The notes below the pieces were generated by a model. It made no database searches. It was not told where the DNA came from and worked only from the letters and a program-made list of their open reading frames with translations. A DNA stretch of 57,586 nucleotides from NCBI GenBank assembly GCA_016795505.1, contig JAEUHH010000046.1, positions 1 to 57,586 on the forward strand, given 5' to 3'. Positions 17,877 through 26,992 of this stretch are shown here, piece by piece (position 1 is the first letter of the stretch; the number at the start of each line of letters is the position of its first letter). Origin of the DNA: Verrucomicrobiales bacterium. GTDB lineage: Bacteria > Verrucomicrobiota > Verrucomicrobiia > Verrucomicrobiales > DEV007. The position numbers and the translations under genes are program-made.

Positions 17877-19442
17877 ATGCCCTCCGGACTGGCCCCGATC
17901 GACTACGCGATCCTCGCCGCCTATCTGGTGGCGACGATCGGCATCGGCATTGCCATCGGGTGGAAGTTCGAATCGGGGCGGGATTTTTTCCTCGCCGGCC
18001 GATCCCTGCCATGGTGGGCGATCGGGATGTCGCTGGTGGCGAGCGACATCGGCGGCACGGACATCATCGGGGCGGGCGGCGCGGCTTACACCTTCGGGAT
18101 CGCGGTGGCGAACTTCGAATGGATCGGCTGCGTGCCGGCGATGATCGTGGCGGCGTTCGTGTTCGTGCCGGTCTTCTGGCGCACGGGCATCTACACGATC
18201 CCGGAATTCATGGAGCGGCGCTACCACGCGTCGATGCGCACGGCGCTGGCCCTGTGCTGGATCGTCTTCATGGCCTGCAATCTCGGCATCATGCTCTACG
18301 CCTCGGGCAAGATGCTCAACGTGCTGATCGGCCCGGTGTTCGACACCGGCGACGCCACGGGACGCACTCTGGCTTTCTGGATCGTGCTGACGGCGGTGGT
18401 GGTGGGGTTTTACACGTTTTTCGGCGGATTGAAGGCGGTCGTGTACACGGATGTGATCCAGTGCGTCATCATGATCGCCGGCTGCCTGCTGATCCTCGGG
18501 ATCGGACTGCGTGACCTCGGCGGCTGGGACGGGATGATGACCCGGCTGGATGCCCTGGGCGAGCGCACCGCGCACCACGGCGACCTGATCGTGCCGGCGG
18601 ACCAGCCCTCGCCCTTCGTCTGGCCGGCGGTGCTCTTCGGCCTGGCCATGGTGCTCAGCCCCGCCTATTGGATCGGCAACCAGGCCATCATCCAGCGCTC
18701 GCTGGGAGCGAAGAACCAGTTCCACGCCCAGGCGGCCTATGTCTGGGGCGCGGTGCTGAAGATCCTGATCCCGCTGCTCATCGCCGTGCCGGGCCTGATC
18801 GCGCTGGCCAAGTTTCCCGATCTCGAAAGCGGCGACCACGCCGTGCCGACGCTGGTCTCGGCCCTGCTGCCTCCGGGGCTGCGGGGCCTGTTTCTGGCCG
18901 CCTTCATCGCGGCGCTCATGTCCAGCGTGGACAGCTATCTCAACTCCGCCGCCACCCTGGTGACCAACGATCTCTACCTCCGCCACATCGCTCCCGGCGC
19001 CGGTGACCACCGCGTGCTGGCGGTCGGGCGCGCCGTGACGATCGGTCTCATGCTCTGGGCGATCGGCTTCGCCTTCGTGGTGAAGGCGATGGACGAAAGT
19101 GGCGGCGCCTCGGGCATCTACGCGATCTTCCAGACCCTGATGGCCTTTTTCCAGGGGCCCGCCCTGGCCACGCTGCTGTGCGGATTCCTCTGGCGCCGGG
19201 CCAATGCCGCCGGTGCCCTGACCGGCTTCATGGGTGGCATGGCGGTGTCGATCGGTCTCTTCGTGCTGCACCGGTGGCACGCCAGCTTTGGCATCGAGCC
19301 GCTGTTCCAGGTGCCCGAGCCCTTTCTCTACTTCTCGGTCTGGGCTTTCCTGACCGCCCTGGCGCTGATCATCGTCGTCAGCCTCGCGACCCGGCCCGCC
19401 GCCCCGGAGAAGACCGCCTTTCTCGATGCCCCCCGCCCCTGA
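17877..19442 (+). CDS. Sodium:solute symporter (SSS family)
   Basis: A 521-residue membrane protein with about 13 TM helices and SSS features: DYAILAAYLVATIGIGI at TM1, a GRSLPWWAIGMSLVASDIGGTDIIG segment (Na+ site region around TM1/TM2), the FFGGLKAVVYTDVIQ signature and AALMSSVDSYLNSAATLVTNDLY. It uses the sodium gradient to take up sugars, polyols or related solutes; which one cannot be decided. GTG 17874 directly precedes ATG 17877 and either could be used. An 88-residue two-TM protein follows eight bases after the stop and may be its small subunit. Confidence 0.92.
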   Translation: MPSGLAPIDYAILAAYLVATIGIGIAIGWKFESGRDFFLAGRSLPWWAIGMSLVASDIGGTDIIGAGGAAYTFGIAVANFEWIGCVPAMIVAAFVFVPVFWRTGIYTIPEFMERRYHASMRTALALCWIVFMACNLGIMLYASGKMLNVLIGPVFDTGDATGRTLAFWIVLTAVVVGFYTFFGGLKAVVYTDVIQCVIMIAGCLLILGIGLRDLGGWDGMMTRLDALGERTAHHGDLIVPADQPSPFVWPAVLFGLAMVLSPAYWIGNQAIIQRSLGAKNQFHAQAAYVWGAVLKILIPLLIAVPGLIALAKFPDLESGDHAVPTLVSALLPPGLRGLFLAAFIAALMSSVDSYLNSAATLVTNDLYLRHIAPGAGDHRVLAVGRAVTIGLMLWAIGFAFVVKAMDESGGASGIYAIFQTLMAFFQGPALATLLCGFLWRRANAAGALTGFMGGMAVSIGLFVLHRWHASFGIEPLFQVPEPFLYFSVWAFLTALALIIVVSLATRPAAPEKTAFLDAPRP

Positions 19443-19450
19443 GAGCCGCC

Positions 19451-19717
19451 ATGGACACGCCCGCCGCCCCTCCGCTCGCCCGCACGCCGCTGCATGACTT
19501 CGGCGACGCCCTGCGCGAAGCCTTCACCGCCGTGCCGGTGACGACGGTGCGCTGGCTGTTCATCGCCCTGCTGCTCGGCTTGCTCATCTGGGTCGTCACC
19601 CTGCCCCGGGACCGGGTGCGTCCGCCGGCCGAAGCCGGAGCGGGCTGGTCGTCGAATCTGAAACTCTGGGCCGCCGTCGCCCTGGTCATCCAGATCGGCA
19701 TTTACCTCATATTCTGA
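19451..19717 (+). CDS. Small two-TM protein, probable companion of the symporter
   Basis: ATG 19451 opens an 88-residue protein with two hydrophobic helices (WLFIALLLGLLIWVVTLP and LWAAVALVIQIGIYLIF) joined by a short polar loop containing DRVRPPAE. It starts eight bases after the symporter stop. Several SSS carriers are encoded with a small two-helix partner (YjcH/DUF485 or DUF4212 types). This protein has the same topology, but I cannot assign it to either family by motif. Confidence 0.7.
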   Translation: MDTPAAPPLARTPLHDFGDALREAFTAVPVTTVRWLFIALLLGLLIWVVTLPRDRVRPPAEAGAGWSSNLKLWAAVALVIQIGIYLIF

Positions 19718-19724
19718 GGCCGCC

Positions 19725-20114
19725 TCAGTGCCGGAAGGCATCGGACAGGCCGGCCCCGAGCAGGCAGCCGCCGAACGACAAGGCGAACGACACCGCCGCG
19801 CAGCCGAAAAACAGCGCGATGCCGACGCCCACCCGTCCGCCGGTCGACAGGCTCGACTGGCAGGAGGCGAAATGGATGGCACAGACGATGCCGGCCACCA
19901 GCGAGCCGCCGATGGCGATGATCATCGCAGCGGCGAGTCCCATGTCCGAGCCGAGCAACAGGATGCCCACCGCGGTCAGCAGTGGCGGCCCGAACAGAAA
20001 GCCAAAGAACAGCCCCGGCCGAAAGCGGCTGCCGCTCCCCCGCGCCGGATGCCCCACCGGCAGAGGCGGGGGCGGTGACGTCGGTTCATCGGGCAGGGCA
20101 GGCGGCTGGTCCAT
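19725..20114 (-). CDS. Small membrane protein of unknown function
   Basis: A 129-residue protein: a Pro-rich soluble N-terminus (about 1-30), then three hydrophobic helices (LFFGFLFGPPLLTAVGILLL, GLAAAMIIAIGGSLVAGIVC and VGVGIALFFGCAAVSFAL), with Gly-rich packing. There is no recognisable family. It is convergent with the symporter partner, separated by seven bases. Pro-rich tails of this kind occur on many hypothetical membrane proteins in this phylum. Coding is supported by clean helices and the close fit to the neighbouring gene. Confidence 0.6.
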   Translation of the reverse strand: MDQPPALPDEPTSPPPPLPVGHPARGSGSRFRPGLFFGFLFGPPLLTAVGILLLGSDMGLAAAMIIAIGGSLVAGIVCAIHFASCQSSLSTGGRVGVGIALFFGCAAVSFALSFGGCLLGAGLSDAFRH

Positions 20115-20218
20115 GAGGGTGCGGTCGAATGCCGCGATGATGCCCCACCCGGCTCCCGAACGCCACGAAAAACGCGTGCCCCGGCGGTTTCGCCCTGGGG
20201 TTGCGCCTCAAGCACGGC

Positions 20219-20513
20219 GCCCATTCTGCCTGGGGTCTCCAGCAGATTCAGGGAGGCCAGCAGATTTTTTCCTCTTCATCCGCCGGCCTTCCCGATGCGT
20301 TCCATGAGGTAGCTTGGGCTTGATCTTCGATTCACGACCCGCGCCCGTTTGTCGGGCCGAAGCCCAAGCTACTTTCGGGAATCGACGCCCATTCTGCCTG
20401 GGATCTCCAGCAGATTCAGGGAGGCCGGCAGATGGTTCCGGCAGTCCACCGTCTGGCGACGGCAGCTACGCTTTTTGTCGAAAAAATCTGCTGGCCTCCC
20501 TGAATCTGCTGGA
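20219..20513. repeat. Three copies of a 28-48 bp repeat, the last inverted
   Basis: CGCCCATTCTGCCTGGG, then TCTCCAGCAGATTCAGGG and AGGCCAGCAGAT, occurs at 20219-20266 and 20386-20433 in the same direction. The inner part returns inverted at 20486-20513 (ATCTGCTGGCCTCCC, then TGAATCTGCTGGA). The rest of 20115-20563 holds no gene that I can support. Confidence 0.9.
20309..20372. repeat. Inverted repeat GTAGCTTGGGCTT / AAGCCCAAGCTAC
   Basis: Thirteen-base perfect arms (20309-20321 and 20360-20372) flank a 38-base centre that contains a weaker CCCG/CGGG hairpin. It lies between two direct repeats in an intergenic region. Confidence 0.85.
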
Positions 20514-20563
20514 AAATGAAGATCGCTCCCCTTTCCTCGCGGCCTTCATGCGCAGCCCGCCGG

Positions 20564-21544
20564 TCAGCCGAAGGCGCGGACGAAAGCCACCTCCAGCGCC
20601 AGCGTTTCGTTGACGTTCGTGTTCAGATGCGCGCGCAGTTTTTCGATCTCCTCAATGCGCCGGTCCAGTTCGCCTCCGTCCAATTGCCCCGCCAGCGCCG
20701 CCGTCGCCGCGGCGTAGTCCGGCAGGTCGAGCTCCCGGCCGCCGGCCTGCTGCCGCAGCGCGTCTCCATACCACGCCACGAGGAACTCCAGCAGCCGGCT
20801 GCGGCATTGCAGATACTCGGACACCGTGAGCACCTCGTAGTAGTCCTCGCGCCGTTTCAGCCAGTCGCCCTCGGTGGTCTTCCGATAATGCTCTACCTCG
20901 AGCTTCAGCGCCACTTCGTGCCGTTTGCCGATCGCCGTCTTTTCCTCCTTCAGCAGTTCGGTGAACGTGCCCATCAGCCCCATCGCCCCGGGGATGCCCC
21001 GCGCGCCGGATTGGAAGTGATGGCGCAGCGCCTCCAGCAACTGGTCCGCCACCGCATCCCGCGCCATGCCGCCCGACGGGCCTTTGAGATAGATGCGGAT
21101 GCACCGCGACAGGATGGTGTCGAGCAACTGCTCCGGCTGCGCCGTGATCAGCAGCAGCATCGAGGCCTTCGGCGGCTCCTCCAGGGTCTTGAGAAAGGCA
21201 TTCTCCGCCTCCTGTCCCATCCGGTCGCAATCGTCCACGATGACAAATTTCGTCCGCCCCTCGCCCACGCTCAGGTGCAGGGTGTGCTCAGCCTCGCGGA
21301 TGGCATCGATCGCGATGCGCCGCGACTTCGACTCGGGCCGCACCACGTGGACCAGAGGACCGCGCAGCGCGTCGATCCCGGTCAGTTCCCCGGCCGACTC
21401 GTCATTGACCAACCGCACGATGCGCTCCGCCAGCGCCCGCTTTCCGGCGCCTTCCGGGCCTGCGATCAGGTAGGCGTGGGCCAGCCGGCCGTGCTCGCGG
21501 GCCAGGGCGATCAGCTCGTAGGCTTTGTCAGCGGAAAAACTCAT
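20564..21544 (-). CDS. holB: DNA polymerase III subunit delta'
   Basis: A 326-residue clamp-loader ATPase-like subunit: Walker A GPEGAGKRAL, Walker B-like KFVIVDDCDRM, then EAENAFLKTLEEPPKASMLLLIT and SRC (arginine-finger region). The zinc-binding cysteines seen in E. coli HolB are absent, which is common outside Proteobacteria. It acts in the clamp loader that places the beta clamp on DNA. It overlaps the upstream tmk by 17 bases; tmk-holB is a classic bacterial pair, which supports the call. Confidence 0.9.
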   Translation of the reverse strand: MSFSADKAYELIALAREHGRLAHAYLIAGPEGAGKRALAERIVRLVNDESAGELTGIDALRGPLVHVVRPESKSRRIAIDAIREAEHTLHLSVGEGRTKFVIVDDCDRMGQEAENAFLKTLEEPPKASMLLLITAQPEQLLDTILSRCIRIYLKGPSGGMARDAVADQLLEALRHHFQSGARGIPGAMGLMGTFTELLKEEKTAIGKRHEVALKLEVEHYRKTTEGDWLKRREDYYEVLTVSEYLQCRSRLLEFLVAWYGDALRQQAGGRELDLPDYAAATAALAGQLDGGELDRRIEEIEKLRAHLNTNVNETLALEVAFVRAFG

Positions 21545-22172
21545 CGAATTGTCGGCGGCATTGCAGCCAGATGCGTTGTTCGATTCTCTCGATCCCGTCC
21601 GAGGCGTCGATCACGTGGATGCGCTGCGGGTGGGCCTTGGCCAGGTCCAGATACCCCTGCCTCACCGTCTCGAAGAAAGCCAGCGGCTGATCCTCCATCC
21701 GGTCGGGCGCATCGCCGCGGCTCGCCACCGCGCGGGCATGGCCCACCGCCGCATCCATGTCGAGGAGGAAGGTCGCATCCGGCAGCCGTTCCCCCACCGC
21801 AAAGGCATTGATCGCCCCGACCGCCTCCAGACCCAGACCGCGCCCGATCCCCTGATAGACCGTCGTGGAATCCAAGAAGCGGTCCGCAATCACCCAGGTC
21901 CCTGCGTCCAGGGCGGGCTGGATGACCTCCCGCACCAGTTGGGCCCGGCTGGCTGCGAACAGCAGCAGCTCCGCCTCGCTCGTCATCCCCGCCCCTTCCG
22001 GCGCGTGCTGCAGGAGGTCGCGGATCCGCTCCCCCACGGCCGTGCCGCCCGGTTCGCGGGTCCGCAGCACGGCGATGCCCACATCGCGCAGCCGGGACTC
22101 CAACCGCGCGATTTGAGTCGATTTACCACAGCCCTCGGAGCCTTCAAAACTGATGAAAATACCGCGTTTCAT
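21528..22172 (-). CDS. tmk: Thymidylate kinase
   Basis: A 214-residue dTMP kinase: P-loop FEGSEGCGKSTQ, the REPGGT motif with the catalytic DR(E/x)PGG arrangement, a DRFLDSTTVYQG segment binding dTMP, and DLDMD-type sheet LLDMDAAVG. It phosphorylates dTMP to dTDP. ATG 22172 (MKRGIFISFEG) fits family start position better than the frame's first ATG at 22187. It overlaps holB by 17 bases and both are likely co-transcribed, divergent from hisI. Confidence 0.94.
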   Translation of the reverse strand: MKRGIFISFEGSEGCGKSTQIARLESRLRDVGIAVLRTREPGGTAVGERIRDLLQHAPEGAGMTSEAELLLFAASRAQLVREVIQPALDAGTWVIADRFLDSTTVYQGIGRGLGLEAVGAINAFAVGERLPDATFLLDMDAAVGHARAVASRGDAPDRMEDQPLAFFETVRQGYLDLAKAHPQRIHVIDASDGIERIEQRIWLQCRRQFDEFFR

Positions 22173-22236
22173 TCGCCAAGGTTGCATCTATGACCGCGCC
22201 GCCTAGGATTGTCGAACGCTTTTCCCCGCACCACCC

Positions 22237-22689
22237 ATGACCCCGCCCGACGCCATCTCCTTCGGCTCCCGCGACGACCGCAAGCTCGTCGAGACCGGCC
22301 CTGTCTTCGCGCCGAAATTCGACGAAAACGGCCTCATCGTCGCCATCGCCCAGGACGCCGACACCGGCGAAGTCCTCATGGTCGCCTACATGAATGACGA
22401 GTCCCTGCGCCTCACCCTGGAAAAAGGCGAAGCCGTCTATTACAGCCGCAGCCGCCGCCAGCTCTGGCACAAGGGAGCCACCTCCGGCCACGTCCAGACC
22501 GTCGAGCGCATCCTCACCGACTGCGATCAGGACGCCCTGGTCCTCAAAGTCCGCCAGCACGGCCCCGGCTGCTGCCACGCCGGCTATCGCTCCTGCTTCT
22601 ACCGGCACATCGACACCCCCGGCGATCCCGTGACCCTCGGCCCCGAGATCGCCGAGCGCTCCTACGACCCGGACCAGGTTTACCACTGA
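22237..22689 (+). CDS. hisI: Phosphoribosyl-AMP cyclohydrolase
   Basis: A 150-residue enzyme of the third histidine-biosynthesis step, opening the purine ring of PR-AMP. Family landmarks are [49 protein letters not shown] and the zinc cysteines in the [15 protein letters not shown] stretch. It lacks the HisE (pyrophosphohydrolase) domain, so it is monofunctional. hisA lies 13 kb away in the same window, so the his genes are scattered. The leader is C-rich without Shine-Dalgarno. Confidence 0.95.
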   Translation: MTPPDAISFGSRDDRKLVETGPVFAPKFDENGLIVAIAQDADTGEVLMVAYMNDESLRLTLEKGEAVYYSRSRRQLWHKGATSGHVQTVERILTDCDQDALVLKVRQHGPGCCHAGYRSCFYRHIDTPGDPVTLGPEIAERSYDPDQVYH

Positions 22690-22786
22690 GCCGCCGTCCG
22701 CGGCGCCCGGGGAAAAACCGGCCGTCCCCACCCTCCGGGATGCATTTCCCCCAAAAGCTGCCACTGTAGCCGACCGAAACCGAACC

Positions 22787-23578
22787 ATGACCATCATCGC
22801 CATCGCCAACCAGAAGGGAGGAGTGGGCAAGACCACCACCTCCGTCAATCTGGGCGCCTGTCTCGCCGAGCGCGGCGTGCGCGTGATCGTGCTCGACCTC
22901 GATCCCCAGGCCAATGCCACCAGCGCCCTCGGCCTCGTGCCCGGCGAGCAGGACAGCATCTACCAATCCCTCGTCAACGGCGCCGACCTCGCCACCCTCG
23001 TCGTCCCAACGAAATACCCCAATCTTTCCCTGATCCCCTCCGATCTGGAACTGGCCGGCTGCGAGATCGAACTGGCCCGCGCCCAGGATCACCTCGTGCG
23101 CCTACGCCGCATCCTCCAGCAGTTCAAGCAGACCGGGATGGCCGACTACGTCTTCCTCGATTGCCCGCCCTCCCTCGGCGTCCTCATGACCTCCGCCCTC
23201 GCCGCCGCCGACGAACTCATCGTGCCGCTCCAGTGCGAGTACTTCGGCCTGGAGGGGCTGGCGAAAATCGTCGGCGTCCACGACCAGATCAAACAGAGCG
23301 GCGCCAATCCCGAAGTCGTCCTCGAGGGCATCGTCATGACCATGGCCGACTCCCGCACCAATCTTTCCTCCCTCGTCATCAACGACGTGCGCCGCGTCTT
23401 CCCCGAGGTCACCTACCGCACCATCATCCCGCGCAACATCCGGCTCGGCGAAGCCCCCAGCTACGGGCAGAGCATCATCGAATACGCCCCCGCCAGCTCC
23501 GGCGCCGTCGCCTACCGGAATCTCGCCGAGGAATTCCTCCAGCGGCACGCCCCCGTCGCCGTCGCCACCGCCGAGTGA
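22787..23578 (+). CDS. parA: ParA/Soj family chromosome-partitioning ATPase
   Basis: A 263-residue P-loop ATPase with the deviant Walker A KGGVGKTTT (signature lysine), DLDPQANATSAL, YVFLDCPPSLGVL (Walker B) and IPRNIRLGEAPSYG near the C-terminus, all typical of chromosomal Soj/ParA. It normally works with the centromere-binding ParB to segregate origins. No parB follows here: a palindromic repeat and then secA come next. Either parB is elsewhere or this is a Soj-like orphan. The strong match to chromosomal Soj argues against a plasmid origin. Confidence 0.92.
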   Translation: MTIIAIANQKGGVGKTTTSVNLGACLAERGVRVIVLDLDPQANATSALGLVPGEQDSIYQSLVNGADLATLVVPTKYPNLSLIPSDLELAGCEIELARAQDHLVRLRRILQQFKQTGMADYVFLDCPPSLGVLMTSALAAADELIVPLQCEYFGLEGLAKIVGVHDQIKQSGANPEVVLEGIVMTMADSRTNLSSLVINDVRRVFPEVTYRTIIPRNIRLGEAPSYGQSIIEYAPASSGAVAYRNLAEEFLQRHAPVAVATAE

Positions 23579-23599
23579 GCCCCCGCCGGCTCGGGCCGA

Positions 23600-23648
23600 T
23601 TCCGATCAAACCCTGTTCGATCGCCGAAGAGACAGGGTTGCATCGGAA
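23600..23648. repeat. Dispersed palindrome, copy between parA and secA
   Basis: Arms TTCCGATCAAACCCTGT (23600-23616) and ACAGGGTTGCATCGGAA (23632-23648) pair with two mismatches around a 15-base loop holding CGATCG. It could also act as a transcription barrier after parA, but no T-run follows. Confidence 0.88.
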
Positions 23649-23726
23649 ATCCCGGCGATTTCCCCGCATGCCGGAGCCGTCCGCGGGGCGTTTTCCCGCT
23701 CGCAAACGGCCCAGCATCGCCTAGGG

Positions 23727-23760
23727 TTGCCCCTCCCTTAAAGGTTTGAATATTTAAGAT
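23727..23760 (+). promoter_or_regulatory. AT-rich promoter candidate for secA
   Basis: A short AT-rich island (TTAAAGGTTTGAATATTTAAG) stands out in GC-rich surroundings about 30 bases before the secA ATG. Boxes TTGCCC (23727) and TATTTA or TAAGAT (23751-23760) are weak matches, so only the composition supports this. Confidence 0.28.
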
Positions 23761-23783
23761 TTCCGTAATAGCCTGCCGCCGCC

Positions 23784-26700
23784 ATGTTCAAGTGGATTCT
23801 CAAGAAGATCATCGGTTCGAAAAACCAGCGCGAACTCAGACGCATCGTGCCCCTCATTGAGCGCATCAATGAGTGCGAGGCGGCTCTGCAAAAGGAGGAC
23901 GAAGCCGTCCTCAAGGAGAAGACTGCCGCGTGGAAAGCTCATCTGGCCCGTTATCACGAGGACATCGAGCTGTTCAACCGCCGCAAGCTGGAAGCCCGCG
24001 ACGCGTCTTTCCGCCGGGAAGTCCTCGACCGCTGGCTGGAGCGTTTTGACCAGCTTTCCGACGATTTTCCCACTCTGCGCGAGTTCCGCCGCTCGGCTGA
24101 CGACGGCTCGGACGAGGCCACCATCGACGCCATCCTGGAGGCCCAGGAGCGCTTCGCCGCCGTGAAGGGCGACTTCCCCGCCCTGCGCAGAAAGTATCTG
24201 GAGGAGATCCTCCCCGAGGCCTTCGCCGTGGTGAAGAACGCCGCCCGCCGCCTCTGCGGCCGCACTTGGGACGTGTGCGACCACCCCATCAAGTGGGAGA
24301 TGGTGCACTTCGACGTGCAGCTCATCGGCGGCATCGGCCTGCACAAGGGCATGATCGCCGAGATGGCCACCGGCGAGGGCAAGACCCTCGTCGCCACCCT
24401 GCCGACCTACCTCAATGCGCTCACCGGCCTCGGCGTCCATGTCATCACGGTGAACGACTACCTCGCCCGACGCGATGCCGAGTGGATGGGTTACCTCTTC
24501 CAGTATCTCGGCCTCACCATCGGCTGCATCCAGAATGGCCAGCACGGCCAGAGCCGGCGGGACCAGTACGAAAAGGACATCACCTACGGGACGGCCAGCG
24601 AGTTCGGCTTCGACTACCTGCGGGACAACGGCATGGCCCAACGGAAGGGCGAGCAGGTGCAGCGCGGCCACTACTTCGCCCTCATCGACGAGGTGGACTC
24701 CATCCTCATCGACGAAGCCCGCACGCCGCTCATCATCAGCGGCCCGGTGGTGGCGCGGCAGGAGCAGCAATACGACAACTACAAGGGCAAGATCGAACAG
24801 ATCTTCCGCAAGCAGACCCAGCTCTGCAACCAACTCGCCACCGACGCGCGCAAGCTGCTCGACGAAGGCAAGCCGGAGGAGGCCGGCACGGCGTTTTTCA
24901 AGGTGAAGCTCGGCCAGCCCCGCAACCGCGCCCTGATGCGTGCGATGGAGGATCCCGAGGTGCGGCGGCTCATCGACAAAACCGAGCTGGAGTTTTACAA
25001 GGACCCGCAGAAGACCGCGCTGTTCGAGCTCAAGGAGGAACTCTACTTCACCCTCGACGAGAAACAGCACGAGGCCGAGCTCACCGAGCAGGGCCGGGAG
25101 TTTCTCGATCCGAACAACCCCGACGGCTTCGTGCTGCCCGATCTGGCATCGGCGTTTTCCGAGATCGATGGGAACCGCGAGATATCCGACGAGGACAAGG
25201 CCCGGGCCAAGCAGCAGCTCCAGGTCAACATGAACTCGCAGGCCGAGAAGCTGCACACCATCTCCCAGCTCCTCCGCGCCTACTGCCTCTACGAGCGCGA
25301 CGTGCACTACGTCGTCGAGGACAACCGCGTCATGATCGTGGATGAGAACACGGGCCGCAAAATGCCCGGCCGCCGCTGGTCCGACGGTCTCCACCAGGCC
25401 GTCGAAGCCAAGGAGGGCGTCAACATCGAGGGCGAGACGCAGACCTACGCCACCATCACGATCCAGAATTACTTCCGCCTTTACGAAAAGCTGGGCGGCA
25501 TGACGGGTACCGCCGAGACCGAAGCCGCGGAATTCCACGACATTTACAAGCTGGAGGTGCTGATCATCCCCACCAACCGGCCCGTCAAGCGCATCGACCA
25601 GAACGACAAGATCTTCAAGACCCGCCGCGAGAAGTACAAGGCCGTCATCGATCTGGTCAAGGAACACCACGCCAAGGGCCAGCCCATCCTGCTGGGCACC
25701 GCCAGTGTCGAGTCGTCGGAGACCCTCTCCCGCATGCTCAAGCGCGACAAGATCACCCACAACGTGCTGAACGCGAAATTCCACATGCAGGAGGCCGAGA
25801 TCGTCTCCCGCGCCGGTCTGCGTGGCGCCGTCACCGTCGCCACCAACATGGCCGGCCGCGGCACGGACATCAAGCTGGGCGAGGGCGTGGCCGAGTTGGG
25901 CGGCTTGTTCGTCATCGGCACCGAGCGCCATCAGAGCCGCCGCATCGACCGCCAGTTGCGCGGACGCTGCGCCCGCCAGGGCGACCCCGGCCTGTCGGTC
26001 TTCTATGTCAGCTTCGAGGACGAGCTAATGATGAAGTTCGGCGCCTCCGAGCGCATGATCAAGATGATGGAGCGCTTCGGCCTGGAGGAGGGCCAGGAGC
26101 TGGAGCATCCCTGGCTGAACAAGTCGGTGGAAAACGCCCAGACCAAGGTCGAGCAGCGCAACTACGTCTCGCGCAAGCACATCCTCGAATACGACGATGT
26201 GATGAACAACCAGCGCACCGTCGTCTACGGCTACCGCAACGAGGTGCTCGAGACCGAGGATCCCCATGCCCTGATCCTGGAGATCATCGACGAGATCGTC
26301 CCCGGCAAGGTGGCCGAATTCATCGATCCGGAATCCGGCGAGCCCGACTACGGCGCCCTGCTGCTGTGGGTGAACACCACCTTCCCGCTCGGACTCACCC
26401 CGGCCGAGGCCCGGTTCGACAGTCGCGACACCGCCGGCAACACCGCCTACCTCGTCGAGCGCATCCGCACGGCCTACGAACTCAAGGCCGCCCACGAGAA
26501 TCCCGACGTCCTCGAGGACCTCGAGCGCTTCATCATCCTCAACGCCATCGACCACCTCTGGCAGGAGCACCTCTACGAGATGGACGGCCTGCGCGAGTCC
26601 ATCGGCAACTATCGCTACGCCCAGAAGGACCCGCTCATCGAGTACAAGCACGCCGCCTTCGAACTGTTCGTCGGCCTGATGGATCGCGTCAAAGGCGAGG

Positions 26701-26957
26701 TGCTCCACGCCCTCTTCCGCACCACCACGCGGCCCGACCAGTATCAGAGCTTCCTGCGCAACCTGCCGCAGCGGCTCAGCCGCCCGGATGTCTTCGCCGA
26801 GCCGGAGGCTCCGGCCGCTCCCGCCGCCGCGCCGGCTCTGCCCCAGATCCAATTGCCCCCGCCGAAGCCCTTCGAGCGCGAATTGCCCAAAGTCGGCCGC
26901 AACGACCCCTGTCCGTGCGGATCGGGCAAAAAATTCAAGCAATGCTGCGGCAAGTAA
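23784..26957 (+). CDS. secA: Preprotein translocase ATPase SecA
   Basis: A 1057-residue SecA motor that pushes unfolded preproteins through SecYEG. Visible are the Walker [12 protein letters not shown], the DEXD-type [18 protein letters not shown], motif [11 protein letters not shown], the second RecA domain with [14 protein letters not shown], and [13 protein letters not shown]. The C-terminus ends in a zinc-binding SEC-C motif ([14 protein letters not shown]) that binds SecB or ribosomes. At 1057 residues it is longer than the usual 850-950, with extra length in the region around residues 330-430. It is monocistronic by context. Confidence 0.97.
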   Translation: MFKWILKKIIGSKNQRELRRIVPLIERINECEAALQKEDEAVLKEKTAAWKAHLARYHEDIELFNRRKLEARDASFRREVLDRWLERFDQLSDDFPTLREFRRSADDGSDEATIDAILEAQERFAAVKGDFPALRRKYLEEILPEAFAVVKNAARRLCGRTWDVCDHPIKWEMVHFDVQLIGGIGLHKGMIAEMATGEGKTLVATLPTYLNALTGLGVHVITVNDYLARRDAEWMGYLFQYLGLTIGCIQNGQHGQSRRDQYEKDITYGTASEFGFDYLRDNGMAQRKGEQVQRGHYFALIDEVDSILIDEARTPLIISGPVVARQEQQYDNYKGKIEQIFRKQTQLCNQLATDARKLLDEGKPEEAGTAFFKVKLGQPRNRALMRAMEDPEVRRLIDKTELEFYKDPQKTALFELKEELYFTLDEKQHEAELTEQGREFLDPNNPDGFVLPDLASAFSEIDGNREISDEDKARAKQQLQVNMNSQAEKLHTISQLLRAYCLYERDVHYVVEDNRVMIVDENTGRKMPGRRWSDGLHQAVEAKEGVNIEGETQTYATITIQNYFRLYEKLGGMTGTAETEAAEFHDIYKLEVLIIPTNRPVKRIDQNDKIFKTRREKYKAVIDLVKEHHAKGQPILLGTASVESSETLSRMLKRDKITHNVLNAKFHMQEAEIVSRAGLRGAVTVATNMAGRGTDIKLGEGVAELGGLFVIGTERHQSRRIDRQLRGRCARQGDPGLSVFYVSFEDELMMKFGASERMIKMMERFGLEEGQELEHPWLNKSVENAQTKVEQRNYVSRKHILEYDDVMNNQRTVVYGYRNEVLETEDPHALILEIIDEIVPGKVAEFIDPESGEPDYGALLLWVNTTFPLGLTPAEARFDSRDTAGNTAYLVERIRTAYELKAAHENPDVLEDLERFIILNAIDHLWQEHLYEMDGLRESIGNYRYAQKDPLIEYKHAAFELFVGLMDRVKGEVLHALFRTTTRPDQYQSFLRNLPQRLSRPDVFAEPEAPAAPAAAPALPQIQLPPPKPFERELPKVGRNDPCPCGSGKKFKQCCGK

Positions 26958-26992
26958 GCCGCCCCGGCCCGTTTTCCCGACCAACTGCGACC

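Noticed and set aside
23754-25931. 725-codon minus-strand frame opposite secA
   Set aside because: It lies entirely under the well-conserved secA and has the low-complexity look of an antisense shadow.
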